Origin: Lysinibacillus_B sp042920265
GTDB lineage: Bacteria; Bacillota; Bacilli; Bacillales_A; Planococcaceae
NCBI RefSeq assembly: GCF_042920265.1
Contig: NZ_JBDQZI010000012.1
Span: 1 to 64,000, forward strand
DNA length: 64,000 nucleotides
Direction: 5' to 3'
In this document: piece by piece, positions 24,356 through 32,764 of the stretch
How positions within the stretch are numbered: the first letter of the stretch is position 1
Layout: every line of letters starts with the position of its first letter
Made by a program: the position numbers and the translations under genes
Notes under the pieces: generated by a model
Seen by the model: only the letters and a program-made list of their open reading frames with translations
Told to the model about the DNA's origin: nothing
Database searches by the model: none

Positions 24356-25390
24356 ATGTTAACTTTTTCAATTCCAGCACTGCATGAAGAAAAAATGGAG
24401 CAGGCACGTCAGTATATTGATTCGCTAACGAAGCCACCGGGCAGTTTAGGGCGCTTAGAAGAAGTAGCGATTCAACTTGCAGGCATGACGGGGGAAATAA
24501 AACCTAATATTGCTCCTGCTTCTCTCGTATTTTGTGCAGATCATGGCATTGTGGAAGAAAATGTATCGGCTTCTCCACAAGAAGTAACGTATGAGATGGC
24601 GATGAATATGGTGGAAGGTGGTGCGGGAATTAGTGTGTTTAGTCGTATGATTGGTGCACCACTTGCTGTCTATGACTTAGGTATTTTACGCCCTGTACCA
24701 AATGAGAAGGTCATTAACAAGAAAGTCCGTCCATCTGGAACTGCTAACTTTTTAAAAGAGCGTGCGATGACAGAAGAAGAGGCATGGCAAGCAATTAAAG
24801 TAGGCTACGATGCAGCACAACAGGCTATTCGTGAAGGCGCGGGCTGTATCATTGTTGGAGAGTTAGGTATTGGTAACACGACACCAAGCAGTGCCATTTT
24901 AGCAGCTATTCTTGAGATTGATCCAGAGACAGTTGTTGGTCGCGGTTCAGGTATTAATGATGAGCAATTGAATCGCAAAGCACAGGTTTGTCGTGAGGCG
25001 ATTACGTTACATAAACCGAAGAAAGATGATGCCATTGACTTGCTATCTAAAATGGGTGGTCTTGATCTAGCAGGTATGACAGGTGCTATGATTGGCGCGG
25101 CAGAAATGCGTACCCCGATTTTACTAGATGGCTTTATTTGTACGGTTTCTGCTTGTTTAGCGGAGCTACTAGCGCCAGGTGCTGTAAACTATATGATTTT
25201 ATCGCATAATTCGGTGGAGATTGGGCATGCAATTGCAGCGAAGCATCTGAATAAACAGCCACTCGTACAGCTTGATTTACGTCTTGGTGAAGGAACAGGT
25301 GCAGCCATTGCGTATCCGATTGTTAAAGCAGCTAATGTGATGATGAAGGATATGGCTACATTCCAAAGTGCAAGTGTATCGCAAAAATAA
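24356..25390 (+). CDS. cobT: Nicotinate-nucleotide--dimethylbenzimidazole phosphoribosyltransferase
   Basis: 344 residues, the normal CobT length. Family stretches include TKPPGSLGRLE (about 25-35), VFCADHGI, GELGIGNTTPSSA and the C-terminal LGEGTGAA, whose Glu (near 312) is the catalytic base. It moves phosphoribose from nicotinate mononucleotide to dimethylbenzimidazole for the lower ligand of cobalamin. No other cobalamin gene and no B12 riboswitch is seen here, so it stands alone and probably serves corrinoid salvage or remodelling. ATG follows AAAGGGG by nine bases. Confidence 0.96.
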   Translation: MLTFSIPALHEEKMEQARQYIDSLTKPPGSLGRLEEVAIQLAGMTGEIKPNIAPASLVFCADHGIVEENVSASPQEVTYEMAMNMVEGGAGISVFSRMIGAPLAVYDLGILRPVPNEKVINKKVRPSGTANFLKERAMTEEEAWQAIKVGYDAAQQAIREGAGCIIVGELGIGNTTPSSAILAAILEIDPETVVGRGSGINDEQLNRKAQVCREAITLHKPKKDDAIDLLSKMGGLDLAGMTGAMIGAAEMRTPILLDGFICTVSACLAELLAPGAVNYMILSHNSVEIGHAIAAKHLNKQPLVQLDLRLGEGTGAAIAYPIVKAANVMMKDMATFQSASVSQK

Positions 25391-25398
25391 ACATAAAG

Positions 25399-25426
25399 AA
25401 GGGGCTACTAGGTTAGCTCCTTTTTC
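25399..25426 (+). terminator. Terminator of cobT
   Basis: AAGGGGCTA / TAGCTCCTT stem (one G-T pair), 6-base loop and T run. Confidence 0.85.
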
Positions 25427-25537
25427 ATATCGTTATAAAGGTTATGGTTAGATTGCCATCATCATAGAAACTTTCAAAGGGGGAAGTTTAGTATTAGGGC
25501 TTTCCTATGTGTAAACTAGCGACTAGGAGGTGTGATG

Positions 25538-26047
25538 ATGATTAAAAATATGCTACCACCCGTAGTAAATGAACAGACAACTGTACTCATTGTCGGCTCT
25601 ATGCCGGGTGTAAAATCGCTTGAAAAGCAGCAGTATTACGGCAACCCACGTAATCATTTTTGGGGAATCATTGGTGAGCTAACGAGTACAATGGTGCCAG
25701 AACAGTATGAAGAGCGCCTCGCACTTGTGAAGAAGCATGGCATTGGGTTGTGGGATGTAATTCAAGCATGTGAACGTGCTGGTAGTCTAGATAGTAATAT
25801 TAAAAACGAAATCCCGAATGATTTTGTTGCTCTTTTTAAACGTTATCCGCAAATTCAGGCGGTCTTTTTTAATGGTACAAAAGCGTATGACGTCTTTCAA
25901 AAGAAGCTAGGCTTTGAATTGCTTGTTGGAAAAGAGTATTATAAAATGCCATCAACCAGCCCTGTACCAGGACGCAATATTAAGACATTCGACCAAAAAG
26001 TAGAGGCATGGCGAGCGCTTGAACAGTATATGATAAGGGGAGAATAA
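25538..26047 (+). CDS. Uracil-DNA glycosylase family, DNA-deoxyinosine glycosylase type
   Basis: About 169 residues. Motifs of the family 6 branch are present: VGSMPG near the start, NPRNHFWGI, and STSPVPGRN (about 145-153). Enzymes of this branch remove hypoxanthine (deaminated adenine) from DNA. Three start codons are stacked after AGGAGG (25525-25530): GTG 25532, ATG 25535, ATG 25538; the last is seven bases away and is preferred. It is one base from the DinB-like gene, so they form an operon. Confidence 0.88.
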   Translation: MIKNMLPPVVNEQTTVLIVGSMPGVKSLEKQQYYGNPRNHFWGIIGELTSTMVPEQYEERLALVKKHGIGLWDVIQACERAGSLDSNIKNEIPNDFVALFKRYPQIQAVFFNGTKAYDVFQKKLGFELLVGKEYYKMPSTSPVPGRNIKTFDQKVEAWRALEQYMIRGE

Positions 26048-26048
26048 G

Positions 26049-26519
26049 ATGTATCGTAAAGCACAAGATTTTTTAGAAGATTGGCACATGAATGCGCAAG
26101 GAACACTTCGCGTAATGCAAGCAATTACGGAAGACAAAAAGCACGCTTCGATTGTAGAAGGACATAACTCCCTTCGCTGGTTATCGTGGCATTTAGTGAG
26201 TGTGGCCGGTGCTTTTGGACACTTCGCTGAGTTACAAATTCCATCACCAGGACCAGATATGCCGATGCCTGAGACGATGGAAGAAATCGTGGAAATGTAT
26301 GAGGCGGTCGTGGAAGCCTATAACAAAGAAGCAGCAACATTAACAGATGCTCAAATGGAGGAAGAGGTACAGGCTTTGGGTGGAGCAATGCCACGTGGTA
26401 AATTACTACGGTTGTTAGTCAATCATCAAACACATCACCGCGGTCAAATGACAGTGTTACTACGTCAAGCAGGCTTACCAGTACCACCAGTAATGGGGCC
26501 AACAAAGGAAATGCAATAA
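26049..26519 (+). CDS. DinB-like four-helix-bundle protein
   Basis: 156 residues of the DinB/YfiT superfamily. The metal ligands are visible: His in WLSWHL (about 48) and the pair in NHQTHHRGQ (about 129-133). Members act as thiol transferases or metal hydrolases, and many are stress-induced; the reaction here is unknown. It directly follows the deoxyinosine glycosylase gene, so a shared stress or repair role is possible. Confidence 0.88.
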   Translation: MYRKAQDFLEDWHMNAQGTLRVMQAITEDKKHASIVEGHNSLRWLSWHLVSVAGAFGHFAELQIPSPGPDMPMPETMEEIVEMYEAVVEAYNKEAATLTDAQMEEEVQALGGAMPRGKLLRLLVNHQTHHRGQMTVLLRQAGLPVPPVMGPTKEMQ

Positions 26520-26526
26520 GCATAAG

Positions 26527-26564
26527 AAAAGGGGTGTTCAGAAAAATTTTCTGGACACCCTTTA
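26527..26564 (+). terminator. Terminator of the glycosylase-DinB pair
   Basis: AAAGGGGTGTTCAGAAA pairs with TTTTCTGGACACCCTTT. It is followed by a second inverted repeat (GATCCATAT / ATATGGATC, 26572-26599). Confidence 0.82.
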
Positions 26565-26598
26565 CTTATTGATCCATATCTACTAAGAAATATGGATC

Positions 26599-26661
26599 CT
26601 GCGGTGTCACATCAACATCCCTCGTCGCGAAAGAAGCGACTCAAAGTGTCTTTTCAGAAGC
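26599..26661. repeat. Degenerate dispersed repeat, copy A
   Basis: CTGCGGTG at 26599-26606 and CTCAAAGTGTCTTTTCAGAAGC ending near 26661 (22 bases, quoted in part elsewhere) match the same two blocks at 32587-32633, also just after a terminator hairpin. Copy A overlaps the last codons of the minus-strand kinase gene. Confidence 0.5.
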
Positions 26662-27432
26662 TTCCTTCACAATTTGAAGCGCTTGTTTAGCTGTGCTAGC
26701 ATCTAAAAATGGTGATTGAATCATCAGGAGTCGTTCAATATAGTGTTGTAGTATAGTTGGTAGCGCTAATTCCTCTTGCCATGATCGGCTTTTCTTTGAT
26801 GTAGGGTTATAGCTTGAGTACAAAAGAAAGAGCATAAAGTGTCCAACTGCATATAAGTCACTGAGTGGGCTTGCAGCTTTTTTAGGGTTATCAATTGTAT
26901 TGACACAAACAGCTGGGTCGATCTTTGTTGCAAGACCAAAATCGATAATCGTGAGTTGGTCATTTTTTAAAATAATATTTGGCATACGCAAGTCTCTATG
27001 CACAATACCTTGTTCATGTATACGGATTAGAATAGTTAGCAGTTCTTCCGTTTTAGTTAATGCATCTGCTACAGAAAATTGTTCGTTCCGTTCGAAAATA
27101 GCACGTTCAAATGTATCCCCTTCAATATGCTCCATTATATAAAATGGTAATTCCTCAATGAAACCCTCTGTCAATACTGTTGGTACAGGTAAAGTAGAGA
27201 GCCTTTTTAAAAACGAGACTTCTTGTAAAAACTTTTGCTGATTAGTTGTATGGCGGTGCTTTGTTTTTAAGCGTTTTAGCACGGCTTTTTCGCCCGTTTC
27301 GTTATGAATCAGTAAGTAGGCGATACCGTAGGAGCCTTCCCCGATTGGATTCATCATATGATAGTTTGTATGGACATGGATGAACTGCTTTAAAAGGCGT
27401 TCATATTTACTTTCTTTGAATAATGAAATCAT
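26641..27432 (-). CDS. Hanks-type serine/threonine protein kinase
   Basis: 263 residues, a single cytoplasmic kinase domain without membrane span or sensor. Gly loop IGEGSYGIAYL (30-40), ATP-anchoring Lys53 in VLKRL, catalytic HRDLRMPN (145-152) and DFG (164-166) are all intact, so it should be active. There is an Arg after HRD-L, unlike the usual Lys, as in some small bacterial kinases. The ATG overlaps the stop of the Arg/Ser-rich peptide gene (TGATG) and has no separate ribosome binding site, so it is translationally coupled. Its C-terminus runs into a dispersed repeat. Confidence 0.9.
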   Translation of the reverse strand: MISLFKESKYERLLKQFIHVHTNYHMMNPIGEGSYGIAYLLIHNETGEKAVLKRLKTKHRHTTNQQKFLQEVSFLKRLSTLPVPTVLTEGFIEELPFYIMEHIEGDTFERAIFERNEQFSVADALTKTEELLTILIRIHEQGIVHRDLRMPNIILKNDQLTIIDFGLATKIDPAVCVNTIDNPKKAASPLSDLYAVGHFMLFLLYSSYNPTSKKSRSWQEELALPTILQHYIERLLMIQSPFLDASTAKQALQIVKEASEKTL

Positions 27433-27611
27433 CAGCTACTAAAAAAGCTTTTTGAGCTAAAGAAGCTACGAGAAGAACGGCGGTAACCTCGTTTATAATG
27501 TTTATGACCGTAGTAATTATGACGACTAGAATAGCGACGACGGCTACTAGAAGAATAACGACGTGAACTTGCAGCAGAGTGTAATATACTTTTAATAATC
27601 TTTTTGAACAT
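27432..27611 (-). CDS. Arg/Ser/Tyr-rich small basic protein, coupled to the kinase
   Basis: 59 residues from ATG 27611, which is nine bases after AAGGA; ATG 27620 directly abuts that site and is less likely. After a short amphipathic start (MFKKIIKSIL) the rest is low complexity: runs of Arg and Ser with Tyr and His (SSRRYSSSSRRRYSS, RGYRRSSRSFFSSKSFFSS). Roughly a third of the residues are Ser. The stop overlaps the kinase start, so the two are made together. Many Ser in basic context make it a good candidate substrate of the kinase. That role is inference, and a nucleic-acid-binding role is also possible. Confidence 0.75.
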   Translation of the reverse strand: MFKKIIKSILHSAASSRRYSSSSRRRYSSRHNYYGHKHYKRGYRRSSRSFFSSKSFFSS

Positions 27612-27692
27612 GAAGTCCATTCCTTTCGATATAATGTTACTTACTTATACGGAAAAAGCGTATGAAAAGTTTCAACAAAAAGGGGGATTAAC

Positions 27693-28196
27693 ATGATTTA
27701 TTGGACAGTATTTCAGCATGCGGATTGGCAGTTCATCGTGGCAGCAACTGAAAAAGGGCTTTGCTTTACAGGCTCTGAAAACCGCGATGAACAGGAATTG
27801 TTGGAGTGGGCAAAGAAGCGAAGAAAAGGGGAACAACTGGCGCGAAATGATGAGAAATTAGAGCCTTATCTACAACAATTTAAAGAATACTTGACTGGTG
27901 AGCGAAAGGATTTTGATTTTTCTTTGGATGTAAAAGGTACAGCATTTCAACAGCAAGTGTGGCAAGCGCTACAAGCTATTCCTTTTGGCGCAGTTCAATG
28001 TTATAGCGATATTGCCACTGCAATCGATAATCCAAAAGCGGTACGCGCGGTTGGTACAGCAATTGGGGCTAACCCAGTGATGATTGCTATTCCATGCCAT
28101 CGTGTTATTGGGAAAAATCGAACACTAACAGGCTTTAGGGCAGGACTTGACATGAAGAAAAAATTATTGATGGTAGAAGGTGTGACTATTCCTTAA
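27693..28196 (+). CDS. ogt: Methylated-DNA--protein-cysteine methyltransferase
   Basis: 167 residues. The active-site motif IPCHRVIG (Cys near 135) and the preceding GTAFQQQVWQALQAIPFG (helix-turn-helix and Arg-finger region) identify an Ogt/MGMT DNA repair protein, which takes the alkyl group from O6-alkylguanine onto its own Cys. ATG 27693 follows GGGGG. Divergent from the kinase pair. Confidence 0.95.
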   Translation: MIYWTVFQHADWQFIVAATEKGLCFTGSENRDEQELLEWAKKRRKGEQLARNDEKLEPYLQQFKEYLTGERKDFDFSLDVKGTAFQQQVWQALQAIPFGAVQCYSDIATAIDNPKAVRAVGTAIGANPVMIAIPCHRVIGKNRTLTGFRAGLDMKKKLLMVEGVTIP

Positions 28197-28393
28197 TGGG
28201 TAGTCTTTTATTTTGACGAATTTTATGATGTAGTCTACTTATTTTTCTATCAAATGAATGCAGTGCTTTAGTTTGTGCTTTTTAACCGTAAAACAGCATG
28301 TCATAACTTGACATTCGTGTCTTCTGTTGCATAGTCAGCCCGTACTAGATTTGTTAAAATAAAATGGAAAAATAATCGGTAAGGAGCAGGGAT

Positions 28394-29065
28394 ATGGTGA
28401 TTGGAATTACGCTCATTATAGTCGCACTAATCATAACAGTAGCTGTACTTGTATATAGGCACGACGGAACGGCATTCGGTCAATTAACAGGTTATTCATT
28501 TTTCGATATCGTATTACATGCTAAAAAAGGCCAGTTGTATAAACTTATGACACAATTAGATCACGTAGCTGGAGAGCATAAAGTGTTAATCGATGTTCAG
28601 TTGCCCGTGAATAATTCGACATATCCGGTTGATGCTATTTTCGTACACGAATCTGGTATTTATGTGATAGATGGTGTACATAAAACAGGTTGGATTACAG
28701 GTGATGAACATCAAGTAGAATGGGTGCAAGTAAAACATGGCGATAAGCAAGAGCCTTTTACGAACCCGATTATGGTCAATCATCGTATTATTGACACATT
28801 ACGAGAGTTACTGCCAGATGTAAATGGAGATGTATATAGCTCTGTTTCAGTGTTCTCAGATGCATGTTCGTTCCAAAAAGTTGAAACGTATTCGCCAAAC
28901 GTAGAAGTCATAAAAATGCGTGAGCTAAAGGCATGGACAAAACAAATTGGTGGCGAAGTGTTATCGAAGGAAGAAATTGATAAAGTGTATCATGCACTAG
29001 AAGGATTCATGAGCTTTAAACAACAGTCGGCTAAACAGCCTACAAAGCAAGCAGTGACAAATTAA
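28394..29065 (+). CDS. Membrane-anchored NERD-domain protein
   Basis: 223 residues: one N-terminal membrane helix (about 3-22), then a NERD (nuclease-related) domain (about 60-165), with the PVDAIFVHESGIYVID strand-rich core and a basic/polar C-terminal tail. NERD domains resemble restriction-endonuclease folds; the core D of the motif is present, but a full catalytic set was not traced. Function unknown. Monocistronic with its own terminator. Confidence 0.78.
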   Translation: MVIGITLIIVALIITVAVLVYRHDGTAFGQLTGYSFFDIVLHAKKGQLYKLMTQLDHVAGEHKVLIDVQLPVNNSTYPVDAIFVHESGIYVIDGVHKTGWITGDEHQVEWVQVKHGDKQEPFTNPIMVNHRIIDTLRELLPDVNGDVYSSVSVFSDACSFQKVETYSPNVEVIKMRELKAWTKQIGGEVLSKEEIDKVYHALEGFMSFKQQSAKQPTKQAVTN

Positions 29066-29075
29066 GAAATCAATT

Positions 29076-29101
29076 AAGAGGGGGTGTACCTCTCTTTTTT
29101 T
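29076..29101 (+). terminator. Terminator of the NERD gene
   Basis: AAGAGG / CCTCTC stem followed by T7. Confidence 0.75.
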
Positions 29102-29190
29102 GTTGTATGTTCTCTACTATGGAGTGAACTGTCGTTTTCATATACCTTATGCTAAAATAAAGCAAGTTTATACAACAAGGAGTTTCATGA

Positions 29191-30342
29191 ATGAATAGTC
29201 AAAAATGGCTGTCGTTAAACTATTTCACATTCTTCTTTACATGGGGTGTGTTTTTACCATATTGGACAGGATGGTTAATTACAGATAAAGGGTTATCTGT
29301 CCCGGCAGCAAGTATTATTATGGGGGCTGGGATGATTGCCCGCTCACTTTCGATGCTTATTGTATTCCCAATAGCGACAAAATTGTATGCGATTAGTGTC
29401 GTGATGCGCGGGATGGCAATTGCTGCACTTGTTACAATGCTATTTTATATCCCTTTTGAATCGTATACAGCGCTTTTTGTCATTACGGTATTATTTAGTG
29501 CGATTTACCCGAACTTAATGCCAGGTATGGAAAGCAGTGCATCGGTGTTAATACGGGCAGAAAAGATTCATTACGGTAAAAGTCGTTCGTATGGTTCGCT
29601 TGGCTATACGATTGCGTTAGTCTTTGTTGGTGGAGTAACAGAACTGTTCGGGATTGGTTCTGTATTATGGATTATGATTGCAGGGCTTGTGATGATGGTG
29701 GCGTCACAATGGATTGCCGCACCTGCAAAGTTGAGTGACAAGCCAAAACGCAAGGAAACAAGCGAAGGGGTTTCATTAAAAGAATTATTCACATCCGGTA
29801 GCTTTGGGATTGTATTAGTCATATCGATTTTACTACAAGGTGCACATGCTTCTTACTATAATTACGGTTATATTTTTTTAGATGACTTAGGTATTAATAG
29901 TTTTTATATCGGGCTCATTTTAAATGTAGCCGTCATTATTGAAATTGCCTTCTTTTTAAAGGCAGATGCTCTGTTTTCAGAATTCCGCCCATCTACCTTG
30001 TTTGGGCTAGCGGCAATTGGCTCGACAATACGCTGGGTAGCTATTTTCCTATTCCCAAATGTATGGGTGTTCATTTTAGTACAAGCATTACATGCCGTAT
30101 CATTCGGTTTTGCGCATTACGCGTTTATTCAATACATTTCGAGTAAACTAAAAGCTTCACAAATTCCAACAGCACAAGGCATGTATTCCGCATTTGCTAT
30201 GAGTTTAAGTGTAGCCTTGCTTACATTTTTAGGTGGTTATTTATACGAAATTGAACCGGGCGCTGCTTTTTTAGGCATGTTAATATGTACAATTCCAGCA
30301 TTGATTTTAGTAGCAGTCACGCGTCAAAAATTTAAGTATTAA
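29191..30342 (+). CDS. MFS transporter, HcaT/PPP-type
   Basis: 383 residues, twelve membrane spans. The N-terminus (NYFTFFFTWGVFLPYWTGWL) and YGKSRSYGSLGY in the middle are typical of the MFS_1-like family that includes the phenylpropionate permease HcaT and nucleoside permeases. The substrate is not known. Start ATG 29191 follows AAGGAG. Followed by a terminator. Confidence 0.85.
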   Translation: MNSQKWLSLNYFTFFFTWGVFLPYWTGWLITDKGLSVPAASIIMGAGMIARSLSMLIVFPIATKLYAISVVMRGMAIAALVTMLFYIPFESYTALFVITVLFSAIYPNLMPGMESSASVLIRAEKIHYGKSRSYGSLGYTIALVFVGGVTELFGIGSVLWIMIAGLVMMVASQWIAAPAKLSDKPKRKETSEGVSLKELFTSGSFGIVLVISILLQGAHASYYNYGYIFLDDLGINSFYIGLILNVAVIIEIAFFLKADALFSEFRPSTLFGLAAIGSTIRWVAIFLFPNVWVFILVQALHAVSFGFAHYAFIQYISSKLKASQIPTAQGMYSAFAMSLSVALLTFLGGYLYEIEPGAAFLGMLICTIPALILVAVTRQKFKY

Positions 30343-30345
30343 GTA

Positions 30346-30374
30346 AAGTCGGCATACAGCCGGCTTTTATTTTT
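30346..30374 (+). terminator. Terminator of the HcaT-like gene
   Basis: AAGTCGGC / GCCGGCTT (eight pairs, one T-G), 5-base loop, T-rich tail. Confidence 0.85.
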
Positions 30375-30435
30375 GGGAAAATAATATATTTTCAAATATC
30401 TCTTCTAGTACAATAGCGTTATTAGGGGGATTTGT

Positions 30436-31686
30436 ATGAGAAGAATTCATTATAGTTGGATTATATTAGCTGTCACGTTTTTAGCTATCATTGTAGCAGG
30501 CATTATTCGGTCTTCTGCAGGCGTTTTTATTGATCCATTTGAGACGGATTTTGGCTGGGATCGTCCAGCGATTTCGTTTGCCTTTGCGGTAAGTTTATTT
30601 TTATATGGCTTTTCAGGGCCTTTTATGGCAGCTTTTGTTGAAAAGTTTGGCTTGAAACGTATGATGATGGGCTCGATGACATTGTTAGCAATCGGGCTTG
30701 CATTCACATTTGTAATGAAGAGTGAGTGGCAATTGATTTTGATTTGGGGCGTGGTCATTGGCATCGGGTCCGGTCTTTTTTTAACGGTATTAAGTACACA
30801 AGTAGCCAATCGCTGGTTTGTAAAGCGCCGTGGTTTAGCAGTGGGTATGTTAACGGCAGCAACGGCAACAGGACAGCTCATCTTATTGCCGGTATTAGCG
30901 GCGCTTGTTGAGAAACATTCATGGCAAGCGGCTATTTTATTGATTTTTATATTAAGTATCGTCATGTTAGGAATCATGGGGCTTTTTATGCGGAACTATC
31001 CGCGTGATATAAACCTTCCACCATATGGCCAAGAGGAAATGGAGCAAGAAGTAGTCCATTCATCAGGGAATCCATTTAAAGTAGCCATTGCAGCGTTATT
31101 TGAGGGACTACGTGTCAAAGAGTTTTGGTTATTAGCAGGCAGTTTTTTTATTTGTGGTTTATCGACAAGCGGACTAATTGGCACACATTTTATTTCGTAT
31201 TGTATTAGTTTTGGAATTCCTGTTGTGACAGCAGCTGCGATGCTTTCGTTTATGGGGATTTTTGATTTGATTGGTACGACGTTGTCAGGGTGGCTATCAG
31301 ATCGATTCGATAATCGGTGGTTATTATTTTGGTACTATAGCTTGCGTGGGGTATCTTTACTCTTTTTACCATTCGCGTTAGACTCGGGCTCATACGGTTG
31401 GCTCATGGTATTTGCCATTTTTTATGGGCTCGATTGGATTGCGACGGTTCCACCAACAGTTGGTTTAACACGTCAGCGATTTGGTATTCAAAAGAGTGCG
31501 ATGATGTACGGCTGGATGGTTGCCGCACATCAAGTAGGAGCGGGCGTGGCTGCCTATTCAGGTGGTGTCATTTATAACGTGTTTGGCTCGTATATGTGGG
31601 CATTTTTATTAGCAGGGGGGTTCTGCGGTTTTGCGAGCCTGTTTGTGTTATTAATCAAAAAGCAGCCTAAACTTGTAGTGAATTGA
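30436..31686 (+). CDS. MFS transporter, monocarboxylate/oxalate-type
   Basis: 416 residues, twelve spans. The opening HYSWIILAVTFLAIIVAGIIRSS and the loop GSGLFLTVLSTQVANRWF with KRRGLAVGM are typical of the OFA/MCT-like branch of the major facilitator superfamily. The substrate is probably an organic anion. Start ATG 30436 after GGGGG. A SDR gene follows 71 bases later on the same strand with no terminator between, so uptake and oxidation of one compound is a plausible shared task. Confidence 0.87.
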   Translation: MRRIHYSWIILAVTFLAIIVAGIIRSSAGVFIDPFETDFGWDRPAISFAFAVSLFLYGFSGPFMAAFVEKFGLKRMMMGSMTLLAIGLAFTFVMKSEWQLILIWGVVIGIGSGLFLTVLSTQVANRWFVKRRGLAVGMLTAATATGQLILLPVLAALVEKHSWQAAILLIFILSIVMLGIMGLFMRNYPRDINLPPYGQEEMEQEVVHSSGNPFKVAIAALFEGLRVKEFWLLAGSFFICGLSTSGLIGTHFISYCISFGIPVVTAAAMLSFMGIFDLIGTTLSGWLSDRFDNRWLLFWYYSLRGVSLLFLPFALDSGSYGWLMVFAIFYGLDWIATVPPTVGLTRQRFGIQKSAMMYGWMVAAHQVGAGVAAYSGGVIYNVFGSYMWAFLLAGGFCGFASLFVLLIKKQPKLVVN

Positions 31687-31757
31687 AGCAGGGAAACATG
31701 AAACGAAGTCGAATATTAAAACTGTAACAGGAATACACTTTCAAGGAGGTTTTATCG

Positions 31758-32516
31758 ATGAGACTTCAAGACAAGGTGGCAGTCGTTACAGGTGCTGCTT
31801 CAGGAATGGGTAAGGCAATCGCAATTCTTTATGCAAAAGAGGGAGCAAAAGTTGTTGTTTCCGATTTAACGTTAGAAGGTGCAGGTGCAACCGTGGCAGA
31901 AATTACGAAATTTGGTGGCACAGCAACCGCAGTAGAAGCAGATGTATCAAACGAAGGTGACGTATATAAGCTGATTAAAGCAGCAGTAAATACGTACGGA
32001 ACATTAGATATTTTAGTGAATAATGCGGGGATTATGGATAATTTTGCTCCGATTGGTGATGTAACAGACGAACTTTGGGAGAAAGTGTTTGCTGTCAACG
32101 TAACGGGTATTATGCGTACGACACGTCAAGCAATGCCAATTTTCTTAGAAAAAGGTGCAGGTGTCATTGTAAATATTGCTTCAGTGGGCGGTTTATATGG
32201 TTCACGTGCAGGTGCTGCATATACAGCAGCAAAGCATGCGGTAGTAGGTTTAACAAAAAATACAGGTTTCCAGTATGCAGATAAAGGAATTCGTTGCAAT
32301 GCCATCGCTCCAGGTGGTGTGAATACAAATATTGGTGCATCATTTAGAAATCCAAATCAAGAAGGGTTAAACAAGGCGATGGCAGGTGCAACATTTAATC
32401 CACGTAATGGAGAGCCAGAAGATATTGCCCGTGTGGCATTATTTTTAGCTTCAGACGATGCAGCATTTGTAAATGGTACAGTTGTGACAGCAGATGCTGG
32501 TTGGACAGCTTACTAA
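31758..32516 (+). CDS. Short-chain dehydrogenase/reductase (SDR)
   Basis: 252 residues. TGAASGMG (11-18), NNAG (88-91), Ser142, YTAAK (Tyr155, Lys159) and the C-terminal TADAGW are all in place. Asp36 after the second strand favours NAD+. It is of the glucose-1-dehydrogenase/3-oxoacyl reductase-like group; the substrate is unknown. It follows the MFS gene and starts after AAGGAGG. Confidence 0.92.
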   Translation: MRLQDKVAVVTGAASGMGKAIAILYAKEGAKVVVSDLTLEGAGATVAEITKFGGTATAVEADVSNEGDVYKLIKAAVNTYGTLDILVNNAGIMDNFAPIGDVTDELWEKVFAVNVTGIMRTTRQAMPIFLEKGAGVIVNIASVGGLYGSRAGAAYTAAKHAVVGLTKNTGFQYADKGIRCNAIAPGGVNTNIGASFRNPNQEGLNKAMAGATFNPRNGEPEDIARVALFLASDDAAFVNGTVVTADAGWTAY

Positions 32517-32527
32517 TTTTTGAAGGA

Positions 32528-32567
32528 GGGGGATGTCCGGAAAGTAAAAGCTTTCTGACCATCCCCT
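32528..32567 (+). terminator. Hairpin after the MFS-SDR pair
   Basis: GGGGATGTCCGGAAAG pairs imperfectly with CTTTCTGACCATCCCC. The T tract is weak (TTCACT). Confidence 0.65.
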
Positions 32568-32586
32568 TCACTACTTGATAAGAGTT

Positions 32587-32633
32587 CTGCGGTGGTCGAA
32601 AAGGTAGCATCTCAAAATGTCTTTTCAAGAAGC
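32587..32633. repeat. Degenerate dispersed repeat, copy B
   Basis: CTGCGGTG (32587-32594) and CTCAAAATGTCTTTTCAAG (from 32611) match copy A at 26599-26661 in order and orientation. The rest of the gap up to 32764 shows nothing else clear. Confidence 0.5.
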
Positions 32634-32764
32634 CCACGAGTAGGAGACGGTTCCTATTTTGTCTAAATTCGCGGGGAAACGGAATGTAAACCTGTTAGTC
32701 CCGCTTAAAACTTCGACATTATTCCCCAGGAAATGTCTTGCTATGAATAGATGGAGGTGGTTTT

